From Chloroflexota bacterium (GTDB taxonomy: Bacteria; Chloroflexota; Anaerolineae; B4-G1), in NCBI GenBank assembly GCA_024232355.1, contig JAAEPW010000906.1, positions 5,644 through 69,643 on the forward strand: a stretch of DNA of 64,000 bases, written 5' to 3'. Position 1 is the stretch's first letter, and the number at the start of each line of letters is the position of its first letter. The notes under the pieces are model-generated. The model was not told where the DNA came from, searched no databases, and saw only the letters and a list, made by a program, of their open reading frames with translations. A program made the translations under genes and the position numbers. Of the stretch, positions 18,442 through 28,274 are shown in pieces.

Positions 18442-19218
18442 ATGAGTTCCATTGTAACTGATCGTGGACTAGTTCATTACGAGACCATTGGCCGAGGACG
18501 GCCTGTGATCATGTTGCATGGTTGGTTGGAATCGTGGGACCATTGGCTGGGAACGATGGAATCGTTGGCCAGTCACTATAAGGCTTATGCCCTTGACTTT
18601 TGGGGGTTTGGCGATTCTGGCAAACAGACAGGAAGTTTCTCAGTAAACGACTATGTTGAGATGGTCGACCAGTTTATGGCACGGTTGGGGATTAAGGATG
18701 CTCCTATAATAGGCCATTCGATGGGGGGCACTGTTTCGCTCGGTGTAGCGTTGGATCATCCGGAACGGGTTCAAAAGGTAGCAGTGGTGGGGTCTCCTAT
18801 TGTAGGAGATGGATTGTCGCTCTTTTTGCGATTGTCGGCGCGTCGTTCTTTGGCTGGCCTATTTTACCAGATATTTCCACTAAGTGCTCGAATTCTTTCG
18901 CCAATCTATGCACGAGATTGGAAAACGTGGTACAAGATGTTTGAAAGCGGTCTTTCGCGTACTACGCTGGCATCTTTTTACTATAGCATTGCTTCGTTGC
19001 GCCAGACGGATTTGCGTCCACGATTGAAAGAAATCAAGGTGCCAGTGATGGGTATCTATGGTCGGACTGATCGTATTGTGGATCCCAATCAAAGCAAAGT
19101 GTTGGCGCAGGGTGTATCAATAGTTGATATACGTAACTTTGAAGGTTCTGGGCACTTTCCAATGTTGGATGAACCGGAACAATTCTATCAGGCGCTCCAC
19201 GAGTTTTTGCAAAGTTAG
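18442..19218 (+). CDS. Alpha/beta-hydrolase with intact catalytic triad
   Basis: This 258-residue hydrolase has the oxyanion motif MLHGWLESW, the nucleophile elbow GHSMGG with Ser93, an acid candidate in YGRTDRIVDP and the histidine in GSGHFPMLDEP. The cap region (residues ~130-190) is helical. It is closely related, residue by residue through the first 95 positions, to the protein at 28693, which has alanine at position 93. Substrate unknown. It opens the long co-directional block that ends at the hairpin at 29501. Confidence 0.88.
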   Translation: MSSIVTDRGLVHYETIGRGRPVIMLHGWLESWDHWLGTMESLASHYKAYALDFWGFGDSGKQTGSFSVNDYVEMVDQFMARLGIKDAPIIGHSMGGTVSLGVALDHPERVQKVAVVGSPIVGDGLSLFLRLSARRSLAGLFYQIFPLSARILSPIYARDWKTWYKMFESGLSRTTLASFYYSIASLRQTDLRPRLKEIKVPVMGIYGRTDRIVDPNQSKVLAQGVSIVDIRNFEGSGHFPMLDEPEQFYQALHEFLQS

Positions 19219-19291
19219 CTCAAAGAGTGATTGAGACTTGTGCATAGACCTTTGTTGGTGGGTTCGTGCCGAATAGTGAGCGGGCATTTGT

Positions 19292-19942
19292 ATGACGGAT
19301 GAGTCAGGATCTCAAGTTCAGGAATCGACACAATACGCTTTTCCGAACAAAATGGGACGAATTATGCTCTTGGCTATGGAAGAGGTGATGGGACGCAACG
19401 GGGTGAACGCGGTCCTGAATTTGGCCCGACTACAGCATCGGATTGGGGATTATCCACCAAACAACTTTGACAAGAAATTTGCTTTTAGTGAGGTAGGACA
19501 GTTGCTACAGGCACTGGATGAGATGTATGGTCCGCGCGGTGGACGTGGTTTGGCGCGGCGGGCCGGACATGCTTGTTTCAAGTTCGGAATCAAGGATTTT
19601 GGCCCAATGTTGGGCATTGCGGATTTGACTTTTCGAGTGCTGCCTCTGGGGATGAAACTTAGAGTGGGTTTTGAAGTTTTGGCTCAAACGTTTAACAAGT
19701 TCACCGATCACTTGGTTCGATTGGGAGAGGATGAACAATATTTTCAGTGGATTATAGAGCGCTGTGGTACGTGTTGGGGACGTCAAACCAGTTCACCTTG
19801 CTGTCACTTGGCGTCGGGTATTTTGGAGGAGGGACTTTACTGGGTTAGCGGCGGCAAGAACTTTTATGTAGAAGAGATAGCGTGCATCGCCGTTGGTGAT
19901 CCTGCTTGTGTCATTTTGATCAACAAGCGTCCATTGGACTGA
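19292..19942 (+). CDS. V4R (4-vinyl-reductase-like, small-molecule-binding) domain protein
   Basis: This 216-residue protein has a helical N-terminal part and a C-terminal V4R domain with its conserved cysteines: CGTCWGRQTSSPCCHLASG, then EEIACIAVGDPACVILI. V4R domains occur in BchJ-type proteins and in sensors that bind hydrophobic ligands; most are not reductases. The stop lies 19 bp before the next gene. Its placement with an acyl-ACP-reductase-like enzyme and hydrolases suggests it binds a lipid-like ligand (inference). Confidence 0.8.
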   Translation: MTDESGSQVQESTQYAFPNKMGRIMLLAMEEVMGRNGVNAVLNLARLQHRIGDYPPNNFDKKFAFSEVGQLLQALDEMYGPRGGRGLARRAGHACFKFGIKDFGPMLGIADLTFRVLPLGMKLRVGFEVLAQTFNKFTDHLVRLGEDEQYFQWIIERCGTCWGRQTSSPCCHLASGILEEGLYWVSGGKNFYVEEIACIAVGDPACVILINKRPLD

Positions 19943-19961
19943 ATTCATTGGGTTAAGAGAG

Positions 19962-21215
19962 ATGCGCAAGATTATTTTGCGAGACCATCACAAGATATTT
20001 CCGTTTAACGAACCGGCACGTGAATTACGCGTGCTTAACAAGCCCTTGTGGCTGTATCAGCGGGATTTATTTGGACCGTATAACGTAGAGGAGCGTGAGG
20101 TAGATTCTCTGGTCGAGATTGATTCTCAAAAAGAGGAGACACTGGTTTATCGGGACAATTTGTTTTTTGATCAATTTTTCCTCGACGAGTTTATACAACG
20201 GGCCCGGGCGTCGGGTAAAGCTTGTCGGGTTGCTTTTGCGCTAGATGACCCATCGATTAACACTCATGCGATTCATTTGCAGCGAGGTATTCGTCCTGAA
20301 GGCGATGTGTACGTCGCCGATATGTGGTATTATCCGTACGGCTTTGAATCGAACGTACGCCCATTGGTGATAGACACCGGCACGCACGAGATGGGCTATT
20401 ATCACGTCCCGACTCATATGTCTAATGCAATGGGTGACTTGGTCTACCAGGTACCCACTAGGGCGTTTTGTTCTATTGAACACTGGGTGCATACCATCAC
20501 CGCCAATGTCATCTTTGGTGTGTATGCCCAAGGCGCACGATTGGACCGTGAGGTCGAACATAGCCTTAAAAAGAATCTCAGTATGCTGTGGCGCTCGTTG
20601 CTGGAACGGAAGCAGGTTCTTTCTTCATCAGATGTGGTGCATATAGGCCGCAACTGTAGTATTGATCCGTCTGTTATTCTCAGAGGACCGACCTGGATTG
20701 GCGATAACGTCACCGTTGGCCCAGGGGCCGTCATTGATGTTGCTATCATTGGAAATAACGTGAGTATTGGGACAGGTGGTCAGGTCAATTTCAGTGTGGT
20801 GTCGGACCGTTGTTTCCTTCCGTTTCGCGCATCGGTCTTTACGAGTGTGATGATGGCGGATTCGATGTTGGCGCAAAATACGTGTGTGCAGTATTGTAGT
20901 ATTGGACGCGGTACTTTTGTGGGCGCTGGCAGTACGTTCACTGATTTTAGCCTAGTGCCCAGCAAGCCGATCCGGGCAATACACGAGGGGAAACCCCAAG
21001 AGACCGGTATGCCAGTCTTGGGTGGTTGCGTAGGGCATCACTGTTACATTGGCTCTGGCATGGTGGTGCATCCAGCGCGAGCTATTGAATCGGATGTAAT
21101 CTTGTTCGCCTCACCTGAGAGGCGTGTGATTACTCGAACAGTTCATTTTGAAGACAGCGATCATTTAAAACTTGAGGGTGGGACAGAACTGCACACCAGA
21201 ATGTACGAGCGTTGA
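19962..21215 (+). CDS. Left-handed beta-helix (hexapeptide repeat) protein, sugar-nucleotidyl/acyltransferase-like
   Basis: This 417-residue protein has an N-terminal domain (~1-210) that I do not recognise, with motifs FPFNEPARELRVLNKPLWLYQRD and FALDDPSINTHAIHLQRG. A hexapeptide-repeat region follows (~222-395; HIGRNCSIDPSVILRGPTWIG, IGNNVSIGTGG, IGRGTFVGAGSTF, VGHHCYIGSGMVVHP). Such helices form trimeric acyltransferases or the tail of GlmU-like enzymes. No nucleotidyltransferase signature is visible, so the reaction is open. The next gene starts 25 bp downstream. Confidence 0.7.
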   Translation: MRKIILRDHHKIFPFNEPARELRVLNKPLWLYQRDLFGPYNVEEREVDSLVEIDSQKEETLVYRDNLFFDQFFLDEFIQRARASGKACRVAFALDDPSINTHAIHLQRGIRPEGDVYVADMWYYPYGFESNVRPLVIDTGTHEMGYYHVPTHMSNAMGDLVYQVPTRAFCSIEHWVHTITANVIFGVYAQGARLDREVEHSLKKNLSMLWRSLLERKQVLSSSDVVHIGRNCSIDPSVILRGPTWIGDNVTVGPGAVIDVAIIGNNVSIGTGGQVNFSVVSDRCFLPFRASVFTSVMMADSMLAQNTCVQYCSIGRGTFVGAGSTFTDFSLVPSKPIRAIHEGKPQETGMPVLGGCVGHHCYIGSGMVVHPARAIESDVILFASPERRVITRTVHFEDSDHLKLEGGTELHTRMYER

Positions 21216-21240
21216 ATCCATATGCAGCAGTGGGTGGGGA

Positions 21241-22251
21241 ATGAGTAGTTTTGCTTGTGTGATTCATCCAGTCAGTCCTAAACAGGACGTGGCGCGCAAG
21301 TATCCGTTGCTGGCCAAGGTGTTGCCTACACCATTGATCCATTTCTTTTCGCGCTTTTGGCCGCCGGTTTACCTTTCTCGTATCACTGGAGTGCGTTCAG
21401 AGGCTACAGGGAAGGAAATCGAGGGCTGGTTGTTAGCCTGTCCGTTCACTGCCAGGCAGATGTTGAGGTTGCCGCCTAAAACAGCTTATAGAAAGATCGT
21501 TCAAACCGGCGGTTTGGCAGAAAAGCTAGGAGCAGATATTTTAGGGTTATTGGCTTTTACATCTGTGATTGGTGACGGCGGAGTGACCATTGCTCAGAAC
21601 CTTACCATTCCTGTTACTACGGGTCGAAGTTTGACTGTGGCTGCCGCGGTTGAGGGACTGACGGAGGCCGCACAGCGTCGGGGTATTCATTCAGAATCAG
21701 CTACGGTGGCCGTGGTTGGAGCAACGGGAAGTATTGGATTGGCGTGTGCCAGGCTGCTCGCTCCGATGGTGGCCGAGTTGATATTGGTAGGCCGGCAAAA
21801 GTCTCGTTTGGAAAGAGTGAGGAAACAGGTCCGGGAGGCCGGAAATCGAAAGGTACGCACCTCGGTGCACTTGGAAGCTATCCGTGATGCTGATATGATA
21901 TTGAGCACGACTAATGCTGCCAAACCAATTATTCAACCCGAGCACCTAAAACAAGGTGCGGTTGTATGCGATGTGGCGCTCCCACCAGATGTGTCGCCGC
22001 GAGTGACTCGAGAACGGGATGATGTATTGTGCGTTCATGGGGGCGTGATGGATGTACCGGGTGAGGTAGATTTTCATTTTGACTTTGGTCTTGCACCTGG
22101 TAGAGCGTATGCCTGTATGGCAGAGACGATGGTGTTGGCGTTAGAGGGACGGTACGAGAGTTATTCATTGGGTAAGCAGATGCAGCCCGAACGCGTGCGC
22201 GAGATTGCTCAACTGGCTCGCAAGCATGGTTTCAAGTTATCAGAGCTATAA
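21241..22251 (+). CDS. Long-chain acyl-ACP reductase (AAR)-like NAD(P)-binding protein
   Basis: This 336-residue protein shows the architecture I recall for cyanobacterial fatty-aldehyde-forming acyl-ACP reductase. ITGVRSEATGKEIEGWLLACPFT corresponds to the AAR segment around ITGKTIEG, LLAFTSVIGDGG to its GGFSSI segment, VAVVGATGSIGLACARLL (residues 156-173) is the Rossmann loop, and AYACMAETMVLALEG puts Cys292 where AAR has its catalytic cysteine. The C-terminal ARKHGF also matches. It may reduce acyl-ACP or acyl-CoA to aldehyde. No aldehyde-deformylating oxygenase gene lies in the window. ATG 21241 is preceded by GTGGGGA. Confidence 0.72.
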   Translation: MSSFACVIHPVSPKQDVARKYPLLAKVLPTPLIHFFSRFWPPVYLSRITGVRSEATGKEIEGWLLACPFTARQMLRLPPKTAYRKIVQTGGLAEKLGADILGLLAFTSVIGDGGVTIAQNLTIPVTTGRSLTVAAAVEGLTEAAQRRGIHSESATVAVVGATGSIGLACARLLAPMVAELILVGRQKSRLERVRKQVREAGNRKVRTSVHLEAIRDADMILSTTNAAKPIIQPEHLKQGAVVCDVALPPDVSPRVTRERDDVLCVHGGVMDVPGEVDFHFDFGLAPGRAYACMAETMVLALEGRYESYSLGKQMQPERVREIAQLARKHGFKLSEL

Positions 22252-22277
22252 ACGATTAGCTCGCAAAAGGAGGAAAC

Positions 22278-23120
22278 ATGTCCGAAGGTAGATTAATGAT
22301 AGTGGAGGACGATACCGATATCTCCAATATGTTGCGCATCTACTTTCAGTCGCAAGACTATGATGTGGCGGTAGCTCAACGGGGTGAGGATGCATTGGAG
22401 CTATGCCGTCAACAATTGCCTCATCTCATTGTCCTAGACATCATGTTGCCGGACATGGATGGCTATGACGTGTGCCGCCATTTGCGGGGCAGCCTTCGTA
22501 CCAGCCATATTCCGATCATTTTTCTGACCCAAAAAGATGAACGTTCTGACAAGATTCATGGGCTCGAGTTGGGTGCTGATGATTACATCACCAAACCCTT
22601 TGATTTGGAAGAGCTTAAACTGCGGGTCAAAAACGCCATGGTTAGTGCCCAATACAAAAGCCTGACCAATGCTACCACGGGGCTACCCAGCGGGCGATTG
22701 ATTGAGGAACAGTTGCGGCAGTTGATGCGGCGGGATGATTGGGGTATTATCTACATTGGCGTCAAGGGATTGAGTGACTTTAAGGATGAGTATGGCTTTG
22801 TAGCAGCTGAGGAAGTGTTGCGTTTTGTCGCCATGATTCTGGGGAGATCTGTGGACCAAGAGGGTAGCCCCAACGACTTTATAGGCCACATCGGCGGCGA
22901 TGATTTCTGGATTGTTTCTGAAAAGGGGTTGGTTGGGGCTATCGGGGAAGACCTTGCACAACGCTTTGACGCAGAGATCGGTACGCACTATGACTGGAAG
23001 GCACGGCAAGAAGGCAACCTGATGACACTATCCCTCGGTACAGTAACTGTGGATGATGGCCCCTTTTATGATATTCGAGAGATTACCGAGGCAGCCTCAA
23101 ATGCACGGCGTGGTGAATGA
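22278..23120 (+). CDS. Response regulator with degenerate GGDEF domain
   Basis: This 280-residue protein has an N-terminal receiver: acidic pair E10/D11/D12, phosphoacceptor Asp54 in LIVLDIMLPDMDGYD, and Lys in DDYITKPFD. It is followed by a GGDEF-like domain (about 130-275) whose signature loop reads HIGGDDFWIV instead of GG(D/E)EF. The changed Asp makes cyclase activity uncertain; it may be a sensor or output pseudo-domain. AAGGAGG precedes the ATG. It lies 53 bp before the giant kinase, the obvious phosphodonor. Confidence 0.88.
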   Translation: MSEGRLMIVEDDTDISNMLRIYFQSQDYDVAVAQRGEDALELCRQQLPHLIVLDIMLPDMDGYDVCRHLRGSLRTSHIPIIFLTQKDERSDKIHGLELGADDYITKPFDLEELKLRVKNAMVSAQYKSLTNATTGLPSGRLIEEQLRQLMRRDDWGIIYIGVKGLSDFKDEYGFVAAEEVLRFVAMILGRSVDQEGSPNDFIGHIGGDDFWIVSEKGLVGAIGEDLAQRFDAEIGTHYDWKARQEGNLMTLSLGTVTVDDGPFYDIREITEAASNARRGE

Positions 23121-23173
23121 AAGGTCAGTAGGTGTTGTCAATAGGCTAGTGTGACATAGGTGGTTGTGGTTAT

Positions 23174-26100
23174 ATGAGTGAATTGGCAGAAAAGCGTCGG
23201 TATGGGTGGCGAGATACAGTCATCGCTATTGCGGGTGAGTTACCGGCGTTCTCGCAGCAATTATCGGACGGTTCTGTGACATTGAATCGTATCGTTGCTC
23301 CGGCCGATCAAGCGCGCGATTTGGGCTCTGACACCACGGCCTCACTGAAAATAGCGCTAGATGCCATCCTGTCGAGCACTCGTCAACTCGTTCCTTACGA
23401 TATTGCCGAAATCACGCTTTGGGATGAAGAACAGCAATGCTGTATGACCCAAGGTTGGGGAGGGGATCGAGCCTATGTTAAGGAAGCAGGAGGAATTTAT
23501 CATATAGATGAGGGATACACGGGCTGGATCATCCATCATCGACGTTTTCTTCTAGTTCGCGATGTTCAAGCCAGGCACGACGTGCGACCTAGGTTGGATA
23601 CGTCTGACTTTCCTTTCCAGTCATATATTGGTATACCATTGCAAACTCGACATCGTTTTATCGGTACCCTAGAGTTGGCTAGTTATCAAAAGGACGCGTG
23701 GTTAGAACGTGATCTGGTGGTACTACAAGCTATTTCCAATCAGGCAGTGGTGGCTATTGAAAATGTTCATCTCTATGCAGAGACACAGCGGCGTGCAGAA
23801 CAACAGGCGGGATTGGCTCGTATCGCTGCCCTGGCTAGTTCAACGCTAGACTTGGATGAATTGTTAAACCGTGTGATGGACGAAACCCTTGGATTGCTGG
23901 AAGCAGAGCGAGGTGTGCTCTTGCTTTACGACGAGGAACAAGATGCGTTGGTAGCGCGTTACCTGACGTCGGCTAGGGCTGACCACGCGGTAGTAGAGAC
24001 GTTTCATATCCCTACCAGTGCGGATGGATTCGAGCAATCTATTTTTGTTCGTGGCGGGAGCTATTTTTGTAATGACCCCATACACGACCCCAATATCATC
24101 CCCGCTTACCGTCCTTATATGAATGCAATTGGTGTCCGAAACTTTGCGGGCGTAGCCTTGCGGTTGAAGGAGCGCAGTATCGGTGAACTCTATTTGGGTG
24201 ATCGTAAGGGTGGATTTGGAAGCGAAGAAGGGCAGATACTGCAAACGGTAGCCGGTTATTTTGCCAGTGCTATTGAGAATGCCCGTTTATACGACGAGAT
24301 GCGGCGTCGGGCATCAGAATTGACTTCCCTAACAGAGATTTCGGCCACTGTCAGCGAGTCGCTGGAATTGGAACATGCCCTACAGGCTATTGTCTCGGCG
24401 GTGCAAAAAGTGGTGAGGTGCCAACGGTCGGCTATTTTCGTATTGGATGAGGCACAGCAGGTGTTGCGGCTGGCAATGACCCAGGGACTCAGTGAAGAGT
24501 ACGTGGCACAATCACAAGAATTGACACTGGAGCGCGGCGGACGGGCACACGCCGTTGCAACCGAGGAACCATTGATTATTTCTGACATGCAGGCTGACGA
24601 GAGTCTGTTGGCCTTTGCGCCCATGTCCATTCGTGAGGGCTTTCGCGCCTTTGCGGATTTACCTCTCAAACGGGCTGATCGTGTGATTGGTATGCTCTCG
24701 GCCATGTTTGTCGATCCGCACCGATTTTCTGATATAGAGATCGAGTTGTTGACTGCCTTTGCCGATCAAGCGGCGATTGCTACTGAGAATGCACGCCTGT
24801 ATACGCAAGCGGACGAGGAATTGCGCTTGCGGGAGGAGGCATTGAGAAGGCGCAATCGCGAGTTGAGCACGCTTTACGAGGCAGCTACGGCTACCAGCTT
24901 TAGTCTTTCTCTAAGTGATGTTCTCCAGACTGTTGCCGAACAAATGATCCGGCTCTTGAATTCAAAAGGTTGTACGTTGTCGCTTTGGGACCGTGAGCGG
25001 AATGTGGTCGAGACTCTGGTTGACTATAACACAACCTGGGCAGAACAGTCGGGCACAACCTATGCACTGGATAAATATCCGGCTACCCGCCGCGTACTGG
25101 AGACTCGCCAGCCGGTAGTGATCCAACGGGATGATCTAACGGCCGATCGAGCAGAGTTGGCCCTGATGGAGAAACAAGGCATACAGACATTGCTAATGTT
25201 GCCTTTGATCACCCATGATCAAGTGTTGGGCCTGGCAAAATTGATTGATGATAACAGGACCAGAGATTATACACTAGAGGAGATTCGCCTGGCCGAGAGC
25301 CTGGCGGCTCAGGCGGCTGCCGCTATCGAGAATGCCCGGCTGTACGAACAGGCTCAGCAAGAAATTGCCGTACGCAGACGGGCTGAGGATGCACTGCGTC
25401 GTCTTCAGCGCATCAGCCGCGAGATCAATACCACATTTGAGCTAGAGCACATTCTGCCCTTGGTGTTGGAAGAGGCCAGTCGCCTGGGTAAAGCAACGCA
25501 CGGCGCTATCATACTGCGGAATTCTGTTAGCGATGAACTCCAGTTGGAGGTTTGTACAGGTTATTCAACAGTCGAAGAGGCACGCATTCACACACTGTTG
25601 CAAGCGCCGCAGACACATCCGAGCCTGGCAAAAGTGCTCTCAAGTCGAGAGTCGTTGCTCGTCTCAAATGTGATCGCTGAGATTGACACAGTGGGGATCA
25701 GTTCAGACACGCATTCTTTGCTTATCGTGCCGATCATTTATCAAGAATCTCTGGCGGGTATGATCATTCTGGAAAGCATCCAGAGAGAGGCTTTTGATCG
25801 TGCGGCGTTAGAGTTTGTGGAAGGGTTGTCGGCACAGGCAACTACGGCCATCAACAATATTCAGCGTTATTATGACCAGCTGGAGCGCGGAGAATTGTTG
25901 CGCCGCCGGGCAGATCAATTGGCGGCGGTGTTGGACGTTAGCCATGCACTGCGTTCTGATCGACCTCTTGAAGGGATACTGGAAGAGATCGCCTACGCGA
26001 TTCAGGAAAGTGTAGGCTTTAATTTAGTGGTGATTGGTGTGGTAGAGGGAGATCCGCCGCATCGACGTCGTGTGGCTGCTGCCGGTGTGCCTCTGGTCGA

Positions 26101-28186
26101 GTTCGAACGCATGAAAAAGATTCAAGAGCCTTGGCACGTTGTAGCAGATCTAATGATCACCGATTTTCGTGTTAACCGCAGCTATTACATTCCGGCTGAG
26201 GAACAAGATCGTTGGCGCGGACGTCTCAATGTGTATGAAGAGTATGCTGAGGGTGTGTTGCGTGAACCCGGTCGCTGGCATCCTCACGATTTACTGCTCG
26301 TTCCGCTGGTTGGGGCTGGGGGCGACATCCAAGGGGTGCTTTCGGTAGATCAGCCGCTCAATGGACGTGCTCCTGACTGGGAAACTGTCGAGGCATTAGA
26401 AATTTTCGCTGCCCAAGCGGCGTTGGCTATTGAGAATGCCCGGTTGTTCGACAAAGTAAGTAGTTTTTCACAGGAAATGGAAAAGCTCGTCGAAGAGCGC
26501 ACCCAGGAATTGGCCGAAGCGATGGAGAAACTGACCGAGGAGCGTGATCGGGTAGAGACACTTTATCGTATTACTTCTCGACTTTCGGTCAGTCTCGATT
26601 TGGATTACGTGCTGAACCTCGCCTTGCGACTGGTTGTCGATGCTGTGGGGGCGAAGCAAGCATCCATTCTGATGATAGAGCCTGGATCCAATATATTGAT
26701 CAACCGTGCTGCTATAGGGAGGAAACAAAAATTACCAGTCGGTGGTGTGCCTACTCGTTTCTCTTCAGGCGAGGGATTGGCGGGCTGGGTGGTCGAAAAC
26801 CGTAAAGCGGTTATCATTCCTGATATTCAACAGGATCCGCACTGGATCGAATCATCGGACAAGCGCGAGCGGAAATACCGGTCGGCACTGGCTGTTCCCT
26901 TGATGGTGGGCGACGACGTGATGGGTGTGTTGCTTTTGTTCCACGCTCAGATTGGGCACTTTGACGAGCCCCATCTGTTGCTGGTAGAGACCGCCGTTAT
27001 CCAGGTTGTCAACGCTATCAGAAATGCTGAATTATACAAGCTGATCTTTGACCAGGCAGAGAAACTTGGAAACACACTCAAGGCTCAAAAAGTCGAGGCG
27101 ACCAAGAGTCAGGCTATCTTGGAAGGCGTTGCGGATGGGGTCATTGTGGTGGATGCGGATAGTAACGTTATCTTGTTCAACGCTGCTGCTGAGCGCATTC
27201 TGGGGCTTTCGAGAGAAAAAGCGCTGGGCCGCTCTATTAATGAGATGCTAGGTCTCTATGGTAGTCAGGCACGGGATTGGATGGAAAAGATATCTAGTTG
27301 GGCAGAGCACCCCGAGATGTATACAACAGAGGAATATCTGGGTGCCCGGTTAGAAATTGGGGGACGCGTCGTAAGTGTCCTGTTGGCACCAGTGATGATG
27401 GAAAGCGAGTTCTTGGGTGCTGTATCGGCTTTTCGTGATATCACCGCCGAGGTGGAAGCTGAACGTGCCAAGACCGAGTTTGTCTCTACAGTGTCGCACG
27501 AATTGCGCACTCCTATGACTTCGATCAAGGGATACGTCGAATTGCTCCTGATGGGAGTGGTAGGCTCACTGACAAAAGATCAACATAAATTTCTGTCTGT
27601 GATTGATGTGAATGTTGAGCGTTTGACCACATTGGTCAATGATTTGTTGGACATCTCGCGTATTGAGAGTGGGCGGGTGGCGCTATCGCCTCAGATCGTG
27701 CATGTGGAGCACATCATAGAACAAGTCGTTTTGACGATGCAGGCTCGTGCTATGGATCAGGGATTGACCTTGCGATCCGATTTGCCACCTGCACTTCCAG
27801 AGATTCTTGCGGATCCTGATCGTGTTACTCAGATTCTGACCAACTTGGTAGGGAATGCTTGCAACTATACACCAACCGGGGGCAAAGTTACGGTATCAGT
27901 CTGTGCACATGATGACAAAGTATGTATTTCAGTGCACGATACGGGAATCGGCATTTCGGAGGAAGATCAAGAAAAGATATTTGAGCGATTTTTCCGTGCA
28001 GATGATTCGATGGTACAGGATGCACCGGGTACGGGTTTGGGACTTGCCATTGTTCGGTCTTTGGCAGAGATGCAGGGAGGGCAGGTTTGGGTAGAAAGCG
28101 AGTTGGGTAAGGGAAGTACGTTTACGTTTACTCTTCCCACTGCGATTGCCAGGCAAGTGCCCGAGGAGGATGCCGCTTTTGCTTAA
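23174..28186 (+). CDS. Giant hybrid-sensor histidine kinase with seven GAF domains
   Basis: This protein of 1670 residues has no membrane segments. GAF-like domains recur roughly at 60-190, 215-370, 385-540, 570-720, 745-900, 925-1090 and 1130-1280, joined by helical linkers that often end in AIENARLY. A coiled coil sits at about 1095-1130 (MEKLVEERTQELAEAMEKL). A PAS domain (~1305-1425) precedes HisKA with His1442 in VSHELRTPMTSIKGY and HATPase_c with N, G1 and G2 boxes (NLVGNACNY, DTGIGI, GTGLGLAI). It is a cytoplasmic integrator of several ligands. Flanking receivers at 22278 and 28275 are the likely partners. Confidence 0.93.
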   Translation: MSELAEKRRYGWRDTVIAIAGELPAFSQQLSDGSVTLNRIVAPADQARDLGSDTTASLKIALDAILSSTRQLVPYDIAEITLWDEEQQCCMTQGWGGDRAYVKEAGGIYHIDEGYTGWIIHHRRFLLVRDVQARHDVRPRLDTSDFPFQSYIGIPLQTRHRFIGTLELASYQKDAWLERDLVVLQAISNQAVVAIENVHLYAETQRRAEQQAGLARIAALASSTLDLDELLNRVMDETLGLLEAERGVLLLYDEEQDALVARYLTSARADHAVVETFHIPTSADGFEQSIFVRGGSYFCNDPIHDPNIIPAYRPYMNAIGVRNFAGVALRLKERSIGELYLGDRKGGFGSEEGQILQTVAGYFASAIENARLYDEMRRRASELTSLTEISATVSESLELEHALQAIVSAVQKVVRCQRSAIFVLDEAQQVLRLAMTQGLSEEYVAQSQELTLERGGRAHAVATEEPLIISDMQADESLLAFAPMSIREGFRAFADLPLKRADRVIGMLSAMFVDPHRFSDIEIELLTAFADQAAIATENARLYTQADEELRLREEALRRRNRELSTLYEAATATSFSLSLSDVLQTVAEQMIRLLNSKGCTLSLWDRERNVVETLVDYNTTWAEQSGTTYALDKYPATRRVLETRQPVVIQRDDLTADRAELALMEKQGIQTLLMLPLITHDQVLGLAKLIDDNRTRDYTLEEIRLAESLAAQAAAAIENARLYEQAQQEIAVRRRAEDALRRLQRISREINTTFELEHILPLVLEEASRLGKATHGAIILRNSVSDELQLEVCTGYSTVEEARIHTLLQAPQTHPSLAKVLSSRESLLVSNVIAEIDTVGISSDTHSLLIVPIIYQESLAGMIILESIQREAFDRAALEFVEGLSAQATTAINNIQRYYDQLERGELLRRRADQLAAVLDVSHALRSDRPLEGILEEIAYAIQESVGFNLVVIGVVEGDPPHRRRVAAAGVPLVEFERMKKIQEPWHVVADLMITDFRVNRSYYIPAEEQDRWRGRLNVYEEYAEGVLREPGRWHPHDLLLVPLVGAGGDIQGVLSVDQPLNGRAPDWETVEALEIFAAQAALAIENARLFDKVSSFSQEMEKLVEERTQELAEAMEKLTEERDRVETLYRITSRLSVSLDLDYVLNLALRLVVDAVGAKQASILMIEPGSNILINRAAIGRKQKLPVGGVPTRFSSGEGLAGWVVENRKAVIIPDIQQDPHWIESSDKRERKYRSALAVPLMVGDDVMGVLLLFHAQIGHFDEPHLLLVETAVIQVVNAIRNAELYKLIFDQAEKLGNTLKAQKVEATKSQAILEGVADGVIVVDADSNVILFNAAAERILGLSREKALGRSINEMLGLYGSQARDWMEKISSWAEHPEMYTTEEYLGARLEIGGRVVSVLLAPVMMESEFLGAVSAFRDITAEVEAERAKTEFVSTVSHELRTPMTSIKGYVELLLMGVVGSLTKDQHKFLSVIDVNVERLTTLVNDLLDISRIESGRVALSPQIVHVEHIIEQVVLTMQARAMDQGLTLRSDLPPALPEILADPDRVTQILTNLVGNACNYTPTGGKVTVSVCAHDDKVCISVHDTGIGISEEDQEKIFERFFRADDSMVQDAPGTGLGLAIVRSLAEMQGGQVWVESELGKGSTFTFTLPTAIARQVPEEDAAFA

Positions 28187-28274
28187 TAGTTGATCAATTC
28201 TCAATAATTGTGAGGATTGATCCGATTGGATAGGCGGGTACCTGGTTTGTAAGGGCGGGATGGGGGTAGTAGTT

